DNA of 47,755 nucleotides from Frisingicoccus sp009929615 (GTDB lineage: Bacteria > Bacillota > Clostridia > Lachnospirales > Lachnospiraceae): positions 1 through 47,755 of the forward strand of contig JAQUXR010000019.1 in NCBI GenBank assembly GCA_028692275.1, read 5' to 3'. A program made the position numbers and the translations under genes. Shown here one piece after another: positions 7,680-16,101 of this stretch. The notes under the pieces were generated by a model, which saw nothing but the letters and a program-made list of their open reading frames with translations, ran no database searches and was not told the origin of the DNA. Numbering within the stretch: the stretch's first letter is position 1; each line of letters starts with the position of its first letter.

Positions 7680-7713
7680 TGGGTGTTCCACTCCTTATCT
7701 AAAAAATAACATG

Positions 7714-7747
7714 GCAGATGCACAGTGTTTTGCCACTGCGCATCTGC
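7714..7747 (-). promoter_or_regulatory. Strong intercistronic hairpin upstream of etfB
   Basis: Fourteen bases, GCAGATGCGCAGTG, pair with CACTGTGCATCTGC across a six-base loop, with one G-T wobble. On the minus strand it is followed after four bases by TTATTTTTT, so it could act as a partial terminator or as an mRNA end-protecting structure that sets different EtfBA and dehydrogenase levels. Confidence 0.7.
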
Positions 7748-7785
7748 AATGTTTTATAATTTGCAGGACAAATTTTGTAATAAAA

Positions 7786-8919
7786 TTATCTGCAAAGGCT
7801 GTTTGCGATAACGATTCTCATAACTTCGTTGGATCCTTCGAAGATCTGGAAAATCTTTGCATCTCTGATTAATTTTTCAACAGGATATTCTCTTGAGTAT
7901 CCGTATCCACCAAACATCTGGATTGCTTCAGAAGAAACTTCCATAGCGATGTCACCAGCGTAACATTTAGCGATAGCGGAATCAACTGCATATGGTTCTC
8001 CCATATCCATTAATGTCAAAGAATGAGCAACCATCTGACGTGCTGTTTCAATCTTAATCTTCATATCAGCTACTTTGAACTGAAGAGCCTGGTTTCTGAT
8101 GATTGGTTTACCAAACTGGATTCTTTCTTTACCGTAAGCGATAGCTTCTTCCATACCACGCTGAGCGATACCAGTTGCGATACATCCCATCCAAGTTCTA
8201 GCCAGATCAAGAGTCTTCATAGCAATGCTGAAGCCCTGTCCTTCTTTACCAATTAAAGCGGATGCAGGAATTCTACAATCTTCAAGAACTACGTCAGCTG
8301 TTGTTGAACATCTGATACCCATTTTGTTTTCATGGTTACCTGTGCTTAAACCAGGAGTTCCTTCTTCAACTAAGAACATGGACATTCCTTTTGCTCCAGC
8401 TGTTTTATCTGTTAAAGCTGTGATACAGTAGAATCCAGCAATACCAGCGTTTGTGATGAAACATTTTCTACCATTCAAAACATAGCTGTCGCCATCTTTA
8501 ACTGCAACAGTTTTTCCAGCACCAGGATCGGACCCTGCCATTGGCTCTGTTAAAGCGAAAGCACCGAATTTACCTTCTAATAAAAGGTCACATACTCTCT
8601 TCTTCTGTTCTTCAGTACCACCGATTAATACAGGTTTTGTTCCTAAACCGGAAGCGGAGATAGTTGTTGCAAAACCAGCATCAGCAATTGCCATACACTC
8701 TAAAAGTGCTGCAATATCTACTCTGCTAAGTCCCTGTCCGCCGTACTCTTCTGGAACTTCAAGGGAAGTTAATCCCATTTCAATAGCTTTGTCATAGATT
8801 TCTTTTGGCCATTCGCCAGATACATCATATGCCTTGCACTGTTCTTTAACTTCTTTGTCACAAAACTCCTTAACTGCCTCTAATAAATCTTTTGCTTCAT
8901 CGGAAATGATATATGCCAT
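7786..8919 (-). CDS. Short-chain acyl-CoA dehydrogenase (Bcd-like)
   Basis: This 377-residue FAD enzyme is the usual length for butyryl-CoA-type dehydrogenases. Typical family segments are visible: FALTEPMAGSDPGAG (FAD/substrate loop, residues about 118-135), CFITNAG, IQMFGGYGYSREYPVEKLIRD and IFEGSNEVMRIV, whose Glu sits where the catalytic base of short-chain enzymes lies. GGAGGG precedes the ATG by seven bases. It is directly upstream of etfBA, its expected redox partner. No crotonase, hydroxybutyryl-CoA dehydrogenase or thiolase gene accompanies it, unlike the classical butyrate operon, so the physiological acyl-CoA is uncertain. Confidence 0.9.
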   Translation of the reverse strand: MAYIISDEAKDLLEAVKEFCDKEVKEQCKAYDVSGEWPKEIYDKAIEMGLTSLEVPEEYGGQGLSRVDIAALLECMAIADAGFATTISASGLGTKPVLIGGTEEQKKRVCDLLLEGKFGAFALTEPMAGSDPGAGKTVAVKDGDSYVLNGRKCFITNAGIAGFYCITALTDKTAGAKGMSMFLVEEGTPGLSTGNHENKMGIRCSTTADVVLEDCRIPASALIGKEGQGFSIAMKTLDLARTWMGCIATGIAQRGMEEAIAYGKERIQFGKPIIRNQALQFKVADMKIKIETARQMVAHSLTLMDMGEPYAVDSAIAKCYAGDIAMEVSSEAIQMFGGYGYSREYPVEKLIRDAKIFQIFEGSNEVMRIVIANSLCR

Positions 8920-8987
8920 TTCTCAAGCCCTCCTTTAAATAAATAAAAAGTAATGAATAAATATATTTATAAATATTACTTTATAAA

Positions 8988-10430
8988 TTACAGTTTGTAG
9001 CAGACTTTTCCTGGATTCAGGATCATCTTAGGATCAAATACTTTCTTGATATCAAGCATCAGGCCCATCTTTGTCTCGCCTTCAGCCTGTGCAAGATAGT
9101 CTAATTTACCGGAACCAATTGCATGTTCACCGGATACTAAACCACCAACGCGTGTTGCTTCTGGATAGATAGCATCAAAGAAATCATCAGCTTTCTTCTT
9201 GAAGTCTGCAACAGAAATCTGATCATCACCGATGATGTAGATATGAAGGTTACCATCACCTGCATGTCCAAAGCTTTCAATCTGAAGTCCCATCTTATGA
9301 CCAACTTCATATACAAATTCTACATATGGAGCAATCTGATCAAGTGGAACAACAACATCACATTCATCGAGTAATTCAAGACCATCTTTCCATTTTGTTT
9401 CAGCTTTGATAGCTTCAAGGAAAGAACTTCTAGCTGCCCATACATCTTTAATCTTAGGTGGTGTATCAGCAACGATAACATCAATAGCACCTGCTTCAAG
9501 AGCAATCTCAGAAGCCTGTTCCATGATAACTTCTAACTCATCCATATCTTTACCCTCAAATGTTACAAGCAGGTAAGCGCCAACTTCAACGCCATCAACT
9601 ACCTTAGGATATACTGCTTTACCAACATATTTTTCGGATTTTTCAACGATAGCTTTTTCCATAAATTCCAGAGCCTGTGGATCAAGATTGTTTTTCTTGA
9701 ACAGTGGCACTGTAGAAATACAGGAATCCAAATCTTCAAAAGGAATAACCAAACTGATAACTTCCTTTGGAGCTGGTATAATCTTTAATGTTAATTCTGT
9801 GATGATACCTAATGTACCTTCAGAACCAATCATAAGGTTCAACAGAGAATAACCTGAAGATGTTTTGGAAACTTTGCTTCCTAATTCAACAATTTCGCCG
9901 GTTGCAAGAACAACTGTCATAGCACGTACATAATCTCTTGTAGCGCCATATTTACAAGCTCTCATACCACCTGCATTAGTGGATACGTTTCCACCCAGAG
10001 TAGCGAATTTTTCACCTGGATCTGGTGGATACATAAGTCCCTGTTTCACACAGTCTTCTGCAAGGTCGTTCAAAAGAACACCTGGCTGAACTCTTACTAC
10101 GAAGTTATTTAAATCATAGTCAAGAATCTTGTTCATCTTCGTTGTATTAATTACAACACCACCGATAACAGGAACACAAGAACCTACAAGTCCTGTACCT
10201 GCTCCTCTAGCTGTTACTGGAATAGTGTTCTCGTAACAAATCTTTACTACTGCTGCGATTTCTTCTGTAGTTAAAGCATCAACAACAGCTTCCGGCATGG
10301 ATTTTCCATAGATAGACATCTCATCATGTGTGAAATCATCATTGATTTCATCCCCTACGTAAATACGTCCCGGTGCAATTTCTTTAAACTTCTCCACGAT
10401 TTCTGGAGTTACTTTGCCATATGCACTCAT
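8988..10430 (-). CDS. FAD-linked 2-hydroxyacid (lactate/glycolate) dehydrogenase, GlcD/LctD-like
   Basis: The 480-residue protein has an N-terminal PCMH FAD-binding domain (VTARGAGTGLVGSCVP about residues 75-90; NAGGMRACKYGATRDYVRAM) and a C-terminal FAD-oxidase domain with SFGHAGDGNLHIYI and SGEHAIGSGKL; the latter is usually SGEHGIG. Relatives oxidise D-lactate, glycolate or other 2-hydroxyacids. The partner here is probably EtfAB, encoded two genes on, as in the lactate dehydrogenase-Etf complex of Acetobacterium. The start at 10430 is taken from AGGAGG nine bases upstream; the frame extends 41 codons further into the promoter and operator. No lactate permease or racemase gene is adjacent, so the substrate is inferred. 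Confidence 0.88.
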   Translation of the reverse strand: MSAYGKVTPEIVEKFKEIAPGRIYVGDEINDDFTHDEMSIYGKSMPEAVVDALTTEEIAAVVKICYENTIPVTARGAGTGLVGSCVPVIGGVVINTTKMNKILDYDLNNFVVRVQPGVLLNDLAEDCVKQGLMYPPDPGEKFATLGGNVSTNAGGMRACKYGATRDYVRAMTVVLATGEIVELGSKVSKTSSGYSLLNLMIGSEGTLGIITELTLKIIPAPKEVISLVIPFEDLDSCISTVPLFKKNNLDPQALEFMEKAIVEKSEKYVGKAVYPKVVDGVEVGAYLLVTFEGKDMDELEVIMEQASEIALEAGAIDVIVADTPPKIKDVWAARSSFLEAIKAETKWKDGLELLDECDVVVPLDQIAPYVEFVYEVGHKMGLQIESFGHAGDGNLHIYIIGDDQISVADFKKKADDFFDAIYPEATRVGGLVSGEHAIGSGKLDYLAQAEGETKMGLMLDIKKVFDPKMILNPGKVCYKL

Positions 10431-10541
10431 TTCTACATTCCTCCTTAATCCTTTAAATAAATTTAACCCTTTGCTTGTATATGTATTGCACACATCAATG
10501 TACACAATAACCTTTACAAAAAACGGTAAAAAGAGCCGAAC

Positions 10542-10552
10542 TGGTCCTACCA
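10542..10552. promoter_or_regulatory. FadR/LldR-type operator
   Basis: TGGTCCTACCA is a perfect TGGT-N3-ACCA inverted repeat, matching the TNGT-N3-ACNA pattern bound by FCD-type GntR regulators. It covers about +7 to +17 of the predicted transcript, a repressing position, and the adjacent gene encodes such a regulator. Confidence 0.65.
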
Positions 10553-10564
10553 TTTATATGCTCA

Positions 10565-10593
10565 ATGATAAAATACTTCAGGGTATTTGTCAA
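10565..10593 (-). promoter_or_regulatory. Promoter of the dehydrogenase-acd-etfBA operon
   Basis: Minus strand TTGACA (10588-10593), exactly 17 bases, then TATCAT (10565-10570). A consensus -35 and good -10 make this one of the clearest promoters in the window. Confidence 0.8.
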
Positions 10594-10777
10594 GTCATTT
10601 TTACTGTTTTCTTACGGTTTTTATCCCATTTTTTTAGAAGCATTGCACAGTTCTATCATTTTTTCTTCAGATGTTTCTTGTTTTTTCGCACAAATAGTTT
10701 GTTTATTATTTGTCAATATTAGCAATCTTTGCCCACTGCCTTTTCTGGTTATTTTTTGTAATTATTTATTCTTTTTA

Positions 10778-10799
10778 GATAATTTGCATGCAAACTATC
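10778..10799. repeat. 22-base palindrome downstream of the regulator gene
   Basis: GATAATTTGCATGCAAACTATC is symmetrical apart from one base pair. It has no following T-run on the minus strand, so it is not a standard terminator for the regulator gene. It may be a second protein-binding site. Confidence 0.55.
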
Positions 10800-10817
10800 T
10801 CTTTTCAAACTATTTAA

Positions 10818-11492
10818 TCAACTATCCAGGTAGTTGTAAATATAAACGAAATGACGTTCCAATGCTTCATGCCCCAATCGAACATCCTTGTCTCGCACAG
10901 ATTTAATAAGGTCTCTATGGCTTTCCATCAATCCGTCTCTATTTTTTCCATCCCGCAGAATACGCACTCGCATATCTTTAACATACTTATCCATCACCTG
11001 AGTTAATGCCAAAAAATTAACAATGAGGTAGTTATTATGTGAAGCTTCTACTAATAAATAGTGAATTCTCTTGTCATGTTTGGAGCGCACAGTTTCTTCT
11101 GTAGCCGACTCCAACATACTCATATGATAATCCATTTCTTCAATCTGCTCTTCTGTCGCATGAAGAATCGCAAGAGAAAGGGCCTGGGATTCCAAAGCAT
11201 AACGGAATTCACTAATTTCACGGTAAGTCGTACCTTCTACTGCAAACATTAAAGTCATCACCCGAATCAGTGTATTCTCAAAATCTCCAGTAATATAATT
11301 TCCCGAACCCTGCTGACAGGACAATGCTCCCATCTGCTCCAATATACGCAGCCCTTCTCGGACAGATGTCCTGCTTACATTCAGCTGCTGTGCCATCTCC
11401 CGCTCCGAAGGCAGCTTATCTCCCGCACTATATATGCCATCCAGAATCTGTTCCTGGACGAAGTCAACAACCTTTTCATAGGATTTTTCCAT
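10818..11492 (-). CDS. GntR-family regulator, FadR/LldR (FCD) subfamily
   Basis: This 224-residue DNA-binding protein has a winged helix at about residues 1-75 (KLPSEREMAQQLNVSRTSVR, then GSGNYI) and an all-helical FCD effector domain containing a conserved Asn/His segment (EASHNNYLI) and the late ALERHF. FCD regulators usually sense small carboxylates such as lactate, gluconate or acyl-CoA. It is encoded immediately upstream of the dehydrogenase-Etf operon, whose promoter carries a TGGT-N3-ACCA site just after the start of transcription, so it most likely represses that operon until a hydroxyacid is present. The effector is inferred. It lies 56 bases after proS with its own likely promoter. 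Confidence 0.9.
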   Translation of the reverse strand: MEKSYEKVVDFVQEQILDGIYSAGDKLPSEREMAQQLNVSRTSVREGLRILEQMGALSCQQGSGNYITGDFENTLIRVMTLMFAVEGTTYREISEFRYALESQALSLAILHATEEQIEEMDYHMSMLESATEETVRSKHDKRIHYLLVEASHNNYLIVNFLALTQVMDKYVKDMRVRILRDGKNRDGLMESHRDLIKSVRDKDVRLGHEALERHFVYIYNYLDS

Positions 11493-11516
11493 ACAAATCA
11501 GCCCTGTCTCTTTCTA

Positions 11517-11545
11517 ATCTTGCTCTCCGGTCAGTAAAATGTCAA
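11517..11545 (-). promoter_or_regulatory. Candidate promoter of the GntR regulator gene
   Basis: Minus strand TTGACA (11540-11545), 17 bases, CAAGAT (11517-11522). The -35 is consensus and the -10 is poor. It lies in the short gap after proS. Confidence 0.4.
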
Positions 11546-11548
11546 AAT

Positions 11549-12982
11549 TTAATATGCTTTTCCCCAATAAACCATGGCTTTTGCTGGTTTTCCACAGCAG
11601 ACACATGTATCTGCTAAATGTTCCTGGTCAAATGGCATACATCTGGATGTTGCTCCTGTTTCTTCTTTAATCAGATTCTCACAAGCCTCGTCACCACACC
11701 ACATAGCTTTGACAAATCCCGGTTTCTTTTCAACTGTATCTTTAAAAGTTTCATAATCCGCTGCTGTAAAGGTATGCGTATCTCTGTGAGTTTTGGCTCT
11801 TTCCAGCATATCTTTCTGCATAACTTCCAAAGTCTCTCCAACTTTCTCTGTCAGTTCTGCAAATGCAACTATCTGTTTTTCTCTGGTATCTCTACGAACA
11901 ATAACTGCCTGTCCTGCTTCTATATCTTTTGGTCCGATTTCAATACGTACAGGGATACCTCGCATCTCAGCCTCAGAGAATTTCCATCCCGGACTCTTAT
12001 CTGAATCATCCACTTTGACACGGAAACCACAGAGTCCATCTTTTATTTCATAAGCTTTATCTAAAACGCCTTCTTTTTTCTGCTGAATCGGAATAATCAT
12101 AACTTGGGTAGGTGCAATCTTTGGTGGAAGTACCAAACCTGAGTCATCGCCATGTACCATGATGATGGCACCTATCAAACGGGTGGTCATCCCCCAGGAT
12201 GTCTGATGTACATATTCCAGTTTATTCTCTTTATTGGCATACTGAATCTCAAATGCCTTTGCAAAGCCATTTCCAAAGTTGTGGCTTGTGCCCGACTGAA
12301 GTGCTTTTCCATCATGCATTAAGGCCTCAATTGTGTAAGTAGCCTCTGCACCTGCAAACTTCTCTTTATCTGTTTTTCTGCCCCGGATAACAGGCATCGC
12401 AAGTTCCTGTTCGCAGAAATCAGCATAGAGATTTAACATCTGAATAGTTCTTGCTTCTGCCTCCTCTGCTGTTGCATGAGCAGTATGCCCTTCCTGCCAT
12501 AAAAACTCTCTGGAACGCAGGAATGGCCGTGTTGTTTTCTCCCAGCGGACAACGGAACACCACTGATTATATAATCTAGGCAAATCTCTGTGAGAATGGA
12601 TATCTTTCGCATAGAAATCACAGAACAAGGTTTCTGAAGTTGGACGGACGCAAAGACGTTCCTGAAGTGGTTCAAGTCCACCATGAGTTACCCATGCTAC
12701 TTCTGGAGCAAATCCCTCTACATGGTCCTTCTCGCGTTCCAATAAACTTTCCGGAATAAACAGTGGCATATAAACATTCTCAACACCGGTTTCTTTGAAA
12801 CGACGATCCAGTTCTTTCTGAATGTTTTCCCAAATAGCATAGCCTGCCGGTTTAATAACCATGCAGCCTTTTACGCTGGCATAATCAACCAGCTCTGCCT
12901 TTTTTACTACGTCTGTATACCATTGTGCAAAATCTTCTTCCATAGAAGTAATCGCTTCAACCAGCTTCTTTTCCTTAGCCAT
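11549..12982 (-). CDS. proS: Prolyl-tRNA synthetase, archaeal/eukaryotic-like short type
   Basis: The 477-residue class II synthetase charges tRNA-Pro. Class II motif 2 is seen in RPTSETLFCDFYAKDIHSHR and in RWEKTTRPFLRSREFLWQEG, followed by an anticodon-binding domain. A C-terminal zinc-type domain carries paired cysteines (CGDEACENL, SRC, TCVCCGK). It lacks the editing insertion of the long bacterial form, as typical for the ProS3 group in many Clostridia. I start at the ATG at 12982, eight bases after GGAG; an upstream TTG at 12988 is less likely. No T-box leader fits in the short upstream gap. Confidence 0.94.
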   Translation of the reverse strand: MAKEKKLVEAITSMEEDFAQWYTDVVKKAELVDYASVKGCMVIKPAGYAIWENIQKELDRRFKETGVENVYMPLFIPESLLEREKDHVEGFAPEVAWVTHGGLEPLQERLCVRPTSETLFCDFYAKDIHSHRDLPRLYNQWCSVVRWEKTTRPFLRSREFLWQEGHTAHATAEEAEARTIQMLNLYADFCEQELAMPVIRGRKTDKEKFAGAEATYTIEALMHDGKALQSGTSHNFGNGFAKAFEIQYANKENKLEYVHQTSWGMTTRLIGAIIMVHGDDSGLVLPPKIAPTQVMIIPIQQKKEGVLDKAYEIKDGLCGFRVKVDDSDKSPGWKFSEAEMRGIPVRIEIGPKDIEAGQAVIVRRDTREKQIVAFAELTEKVGETLEVMQKDMLERAKTHRDTHTFTAADYETFKDTVEKKPGFVKAMWCGDEACENLIKEETGATSRCMPFDQEHLADTCVCCGKPAKAMVYWGKAY

Positions 12983-13015
12983 AATCAAATCTCCTTTTAG
13001 TTTCTATCCTTATTA

Positions 13016-13035
13016 AAATCCCGATTTTCGGGTTT
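13016..13035 (-). terminator. Weak hairpin after the pseudouridine synthase gene
   Basis: Minus strand CCCGA-AAA-TCGGG followed by ATTTT. The stem is only five to seven pairs, and the site also forms part of the proS leader. Confidence 0.35.
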
Positions 13036-13042
13036 ATTTTCA

Positions 13043-13765
13043 TTATTTATAGTATGATAAACTCGTCCATTCGTCAATAGACATAGGGCCTTTCTCTGGC
13101 AAAACTTTAAAGTTCATCTTCTGTTTCGTAACCGGATGTTCGAAACTCAGTCCCGCCGAAAACAATGCGGGCATTTCCCTGCTGGATGTAATGCCATGCT
13201 TTTGATTCCAACTTTCTGTTGCCTGTCGGTTATATCTCATGTCACCATAAATTCCTGCCCCGGCATAGGCCATCTGAACTCGAATCTGATGGTGCCGCCC
13301 TGTATGAAGACGAACTTCAACCATTGAGCGGTCTTCCTTTTCTTCCAGAACCCGATACTCCAGCTTTGCCATTTTCCCTCCCGCCACTACAACGGAAGAA
13401 GTATTTTTAGAACCATCCTTTTCTAGATAGTTTTCAAAAACACCTTCCTCATCCGGAAGTTTTCCTGTCAGTACCGCCAGATAGGTTTTTTCCGTACTGC
13501 GTTTTGAAAACTGCTGGCTCAGCACCGCAGCCGCCTTTTGATTTTTGGCATAAACCATAATCCCACCTACCGGTCGGTCTAATCGATGGACGACACCTAT
13601 ATATGGCGGCTTGCTTTCCGAGACTGTATGATTTTTCAACCAGCTGACCATATCCACAGAAGACGAACGTTCTGTCTGCGAAGGCATTCCAATGGGTTTG
13701 ACGCATACAATAATCTCTTTATCTTCATATAAAATCTTTATTTTTTCCATCCTGTATTTATCCAC
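13043..13765 (-). CDS. RluA-family RNA pseudouridine synthase
   Basis: This 240-residue protein is of the RluA/RluC/RluD type and isomerises uridine in rRNA or tRNA. The catalytic motif is VHRLDRPVGGIMVYAKN, with the active Asp in RLD, at about residues 60-76. Downstream KTYLAVLTG and HTGRHHQIRVQMA are family-typical. There is no N-terminal S4 domain, so it is one of the short forms whose target cannot be assigned by reading. The start is uncertain between a GTG at 13765 (AAGGA close upstream) and an ATG at 13750; both follow the promoter at 13803-13831. It stands alone between proS and the two-component genes. Confidence 0.88.
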   Translation of the reverse strand: MDKYRMEKIKILYEDKEIIVCVKPIGMPSQTERSSSVDMVSWLKNHTVSESKPPYIGVVHRLDRPVGGIMVYAKNQKAAAVLSQQFSKRSTEKTYLAVLTGKLPDEEGVFENYLEKDGSKNTSSVVVAGGKMAKLEYRVLEEKEDRSMVEVRLHTGRHHQIRVQMAYAGAGIYGDMRYNRQATESWNQKHGITSSREMPALFSAGLSFEHPVTKQKMNFKVLPEKGPMSIDEWTSLSYYK

Positions 13766-13802
13766 TATTCCTTACTGGCTTATTTTTTAAACATTAAACT
13801 CT

Positions 13803-13831
13803 ATACTACCATATTCGGTTAAAAAATTCAA
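13803..13831 (-). promoter_or_regulatory. Promoter of the pseudouridine synthase gene
   Basis: Minus strand TTGAAT (13826-13831), 17 bases ending TGG, TAGTAT (13803-13808); the TG gives an extended -10 character. Confidence 0.5.
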
Positions 13832-13867
13832 TTTTCCGGTTCCTAGAAGCTCAGACCTCTCCAAAAG

Positions 13868-13905
13868 TATAAAAAAGGTTCCAAAAATCTTTCGACTTTT
13901 GGAAC
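13868..13905 (-). terminator. Terminator of the two-component operon
   Basis: Minus strand GTTCCAAAA, loop, TTTTGGAAC, then CTTTTTT. It lies 12 bases after the response-regulator stop. Confidence 0.85.
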
Positions 13906-13916
13906 ACCTCTGATAT

Positions 13917-14606
13917 TTACACCTTAAAGCGATATCCCACACCCCAAATTGTTTCTATGTATTGAGGTTTGGATGTATTAAATTCTATTTTTTCACGAAT
14001 TTTTTTAATATGCACCGTGACTGTAGCGATATCTCCAAGAGATTCCATATCCCAGATTTTATTAAATAATTCTTCTTTTTTATAAACATGATTGGGGTTT
14101 TCTGCCAAAAATGTAAGTAAATCGAACTCCTTTGTTGTAAAGGCTTTCTCTTCACCATTAATATAAACCCGGCGTGCCGTTTTATCAATCTTCAAGCCAC
14201 GGATTTCAATGATTTCATTGCTCTTCACAGCACTTCCTATAAGACGTTCATATCTCGCAAGATGAGCTTTTACCCGGGCAACCAGTTCGCTTGGACTGAA
14301 AGGTTTTGTAATATAGTCGTCTGCTCCCATACCCAGTCCTCTGATTTTGTCAATATCCTCTTTTTTAGCAGAAACCATCAATACGGGAATATTTTTTTGT
14401 TCGCGAATTCTCCTGCAGATTTCAAAGCCATCCATCCCAGGAAGCATCAAATCCAGAATGACCAAATCGTAAGCATTCTTCAAAGCCTTTTCCAGTCCTG
14501 TGTCACCACTGTTTTCCATATCCACTTCGAAGCCGCTCAACTCAAGATAATCCTTTTCAAGCTCAGCAATACTCACTTCATCTTCAACTATTAAAATTTT
14601 ACTCAT
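13917..14606 (-). CDS. OmpR/PhoB-family response regulator
   Basis: The 229-residue regulator has an N-terminal receiver domain with acidic pocket (VEDE, residues 7-10), phosphoacceptor Asp52 in LVILDLMLPGMDG and the conserved Lys in DDYITKPFSPSEL near residue 102. A C-terminal winged helix follows (FTTKEFDLLTFLAENPNHVY, ATVTVHIKKIREKI, YIETIWGVGYRF). It overlaps the kinase gene by eight bases, so the two are translated together; GGAG lies ten bases before its ATG. It probably controls envelope or stress genes, but no target is visible. A terminator follows at once. Confidence 0.94.
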   Translation of the reverse strand: MSKILIVEDEVSIAELEKDYLELSGFEVDMENSGDTGLEKALKNAYDLVILDLMLPGMDGFEICRRIREQKNIPVLMVSAKKEDIDKIRGLGMGADDYITKPFSPSELVARVKAHLARYERLIGSAVKSNEIIEIRGLKIDKTARRVYINGEEKAFTTKEFDLLTFLAENPNHVYKKEELFNKIWDMESLGDIATVTVHIKKIREKIEFNTSKPQYIETIWGVGYRFKV

Positions 14607-16074
14607 AGGTCACACACTCCTTATACTTCCTTAAAACGAAACTCATCGTTGTGCCTTCACCTTCAACACTGTTCGCCCATATTTTTCCACCATGCTCTTC
14701 TATAATCTTCTTTGCTATAGACAATCCAAGGCCGCTTCCTCCCTTTGAAGAATTCCTTGAAGCATCTGTCCGATAACATCTTTCAAAAATATGTGGCAGT
14801 TCGCTCTTGGCAATACCTTTACCATTATCATGGATTTCAACCTGAACAAATTCAGGCTCATCCTTAATGAAAATACTGATTCGTCCGGATACTCTATCCA
14901 TGTACTTAACTGAATTTCCCACAATGTTATTAATAACCCGTTTAAGCTGTTCGGGGTCTGCAATAATGATGACATTATCCGGAACATAATTTTTGTAAAT
15001 AAATTCAAGCCCCTTAGATTCCAAATCCAGAGATATCTCATCCACACAGTCTTCAAAATAATCCTTCAGATTAAGTTTGACAAAATTATAGTTCATGGAA
15101 TTGCTGTCTAATTTTGAATAAAGAAAGAGTTCATCAATCAGCTTATCCATATCTGTGGCTTTATTATAAATGGTTCGGATATATTTGTCCATTTTTTCAG
15201 GTGAATCGGCAACGCCATCCCGAATTCCCTCAACATATCCTTTAATGGCCGTAATTGGCGTTTTCAGGTCATGGGAAATATTGCTGATTAATTCTTTATT
15301 GTCTTTTTCATACTGCATACTGACATCAATCTGAGCTTTCAACTTAATACGCATCTCTTCAAAAGCTGTACATACTTCGCCAATCTCATCCTCTGTATCT
15401 GTAATAACATTAAAATCCAGATTGCCCTCTTTAATGTTGACTGCTGCACGTTTAAGTTTTTCTAAAGGCTGAACGATACTCTGATATAACCAGAAAAATG
15501 CCATAGCACTGACGGCGAGCAAGATAACCAAGGCCGCCACACACACTTTCAGGAGCATCTTTTCAACCTGCTCAGCTACCGAAGTAACCGGAGTCATTAT
15601 CTGAATTGTTCCTTCACTGCCATCCGAAAAAAAGAAATCAATCTGCTTCAGATGGTATGGGTCTGTTCCCGTAATATAGCCGCTTTCCGAATTCTGAACA
15701 ACGACATCCGCTGCGTCCGAATCTTCACTCCTATCCTGACCGGAATAGAAAACTTCTCCATTCTTTCTTAATACCAAAAATGAAGAATAATTTTCCAAAC
15801 GCTCATTCATCACCTGAAGGTAGGACACGTCTTCCAAACGGTCCGGGTCTGCTTCACCAACAGCTGAAAGTTCGTCCACAATACTCGAAGACATGTGTTC
15901 CAGCACCTCAAAAGGATTGAAAAGCATCTCTACTTTCGCCTCTTCCATGTCGTACTTTTGGCGCAGGGCATTCAGCTCTACGCGGCCAATACCTGTAAAA
16001 GCAAGCACCATCAGCAAAAGCGGCACAATGAAAACAATAGCATATGTGATTTTCATACGAGTAGCCAGACGCAT
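14599..16074 (-). CDS. Membrane sensor histidine kinase with HAMP domain
   Basis: The 491-residue kinase has transmembrane helices at about residues 9-29 and 175-197 enclosing a 145-residue extracytoplasmic sensor. A HAMP linker follows (199-250), then the dimerisation domain with phosphoacceptor His268 in ISNISHDLKTPITAIKGY. The ATPase domain shows an N box (VINNIVGNSVKY), DNGKGI and GGSGLGLSIAKKI. It is the cognate partner of the overlapping response regulator. AAAGGAGG precedes the start. The gene begins 39 bases after metK, with a possible promoter across the metK stop and no terminator between them. The signal is unknown. Confidence 0.93.
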   Translation of the reverse strand: MRLATRMKITYAIVFIVPLLLMVLAFTGIGRVELNALRQKYDMEEAKVEMLFNPFEVLEHMSSSIVDELSAVGEADPDRLEDVSYLQVMNERLENYSSFLVLRKNGEVFYSGQDRSEDSDAADVVVQNSESGYITGTDPYHLKQIDFFFSDGSEGTIQIMTPVTSVAEQVEKMLLKVCVAALVILLAVSAMAFFWLYQSIVQPLEKLKRAAVNIKEGNLDFNVITDTEDEIGEVCTAFEEMRIKLKAQIDVSMQYEKDNKELISNISHDLKTPITAIKGYVEGIRDGVADSPEKMDKYIRTIYNKATDMDKLIDELFLYSKLDSNSMNYNFVKLNLKDYFEDCVDEISLDLESKGLEFIYKNYVPDNVIIIADPEQLKRVINNIVGNSVKYMDRVSGRISIFIKDEPEFVQVEIHDNGKGIAKSELPHIFERCYRTDASRNSSKGGSGLGLSIAKKIIEEHGGKIWANSVEGEGTTMSFVLRKYKECVTYE

Positions 16075-16101
16075 AGAGTGTTCCTCCTTTCGGCTTTGCA
16101 G

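Larger units (their letters stand above)
10431..10817. other. 387-base AT-rich regulatory gap upstream of the dehydrogenase operon
   Basis: No gene is seen on either strand; plus-strand frames here are low-complexity. The gap holds the operon promoter (10565-10593), a FadR/LldR-type operator (10542-10552) and a separate 22-base palindrome (10778-10799) just past the regulator stop codon. The mRNA leader would be about 125 bases. Confidence 0.7.

Noticed and set aside
10431..10553. 41-codon N-terminal extension of the FAD-linked dehydrogenase
   Set aside because: It is AT-rich, lacks a ribosome site, lies across the operator and predicted transcript start, and homology begins after 10430.
10565..10906. 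Plus-strand frames in the gap before the GntR gene
   Set aside because: Phe/Tyr/Leu-rich translations of AT-rich non-coding DNA with no ribosome site or recognisable family.
12983..13042. Possible T-box leader before proS
   Set aside because: The gap is only about 60 bases and shows no T-box core or large terminator; only a weak hairpin from the upstream gene is present.
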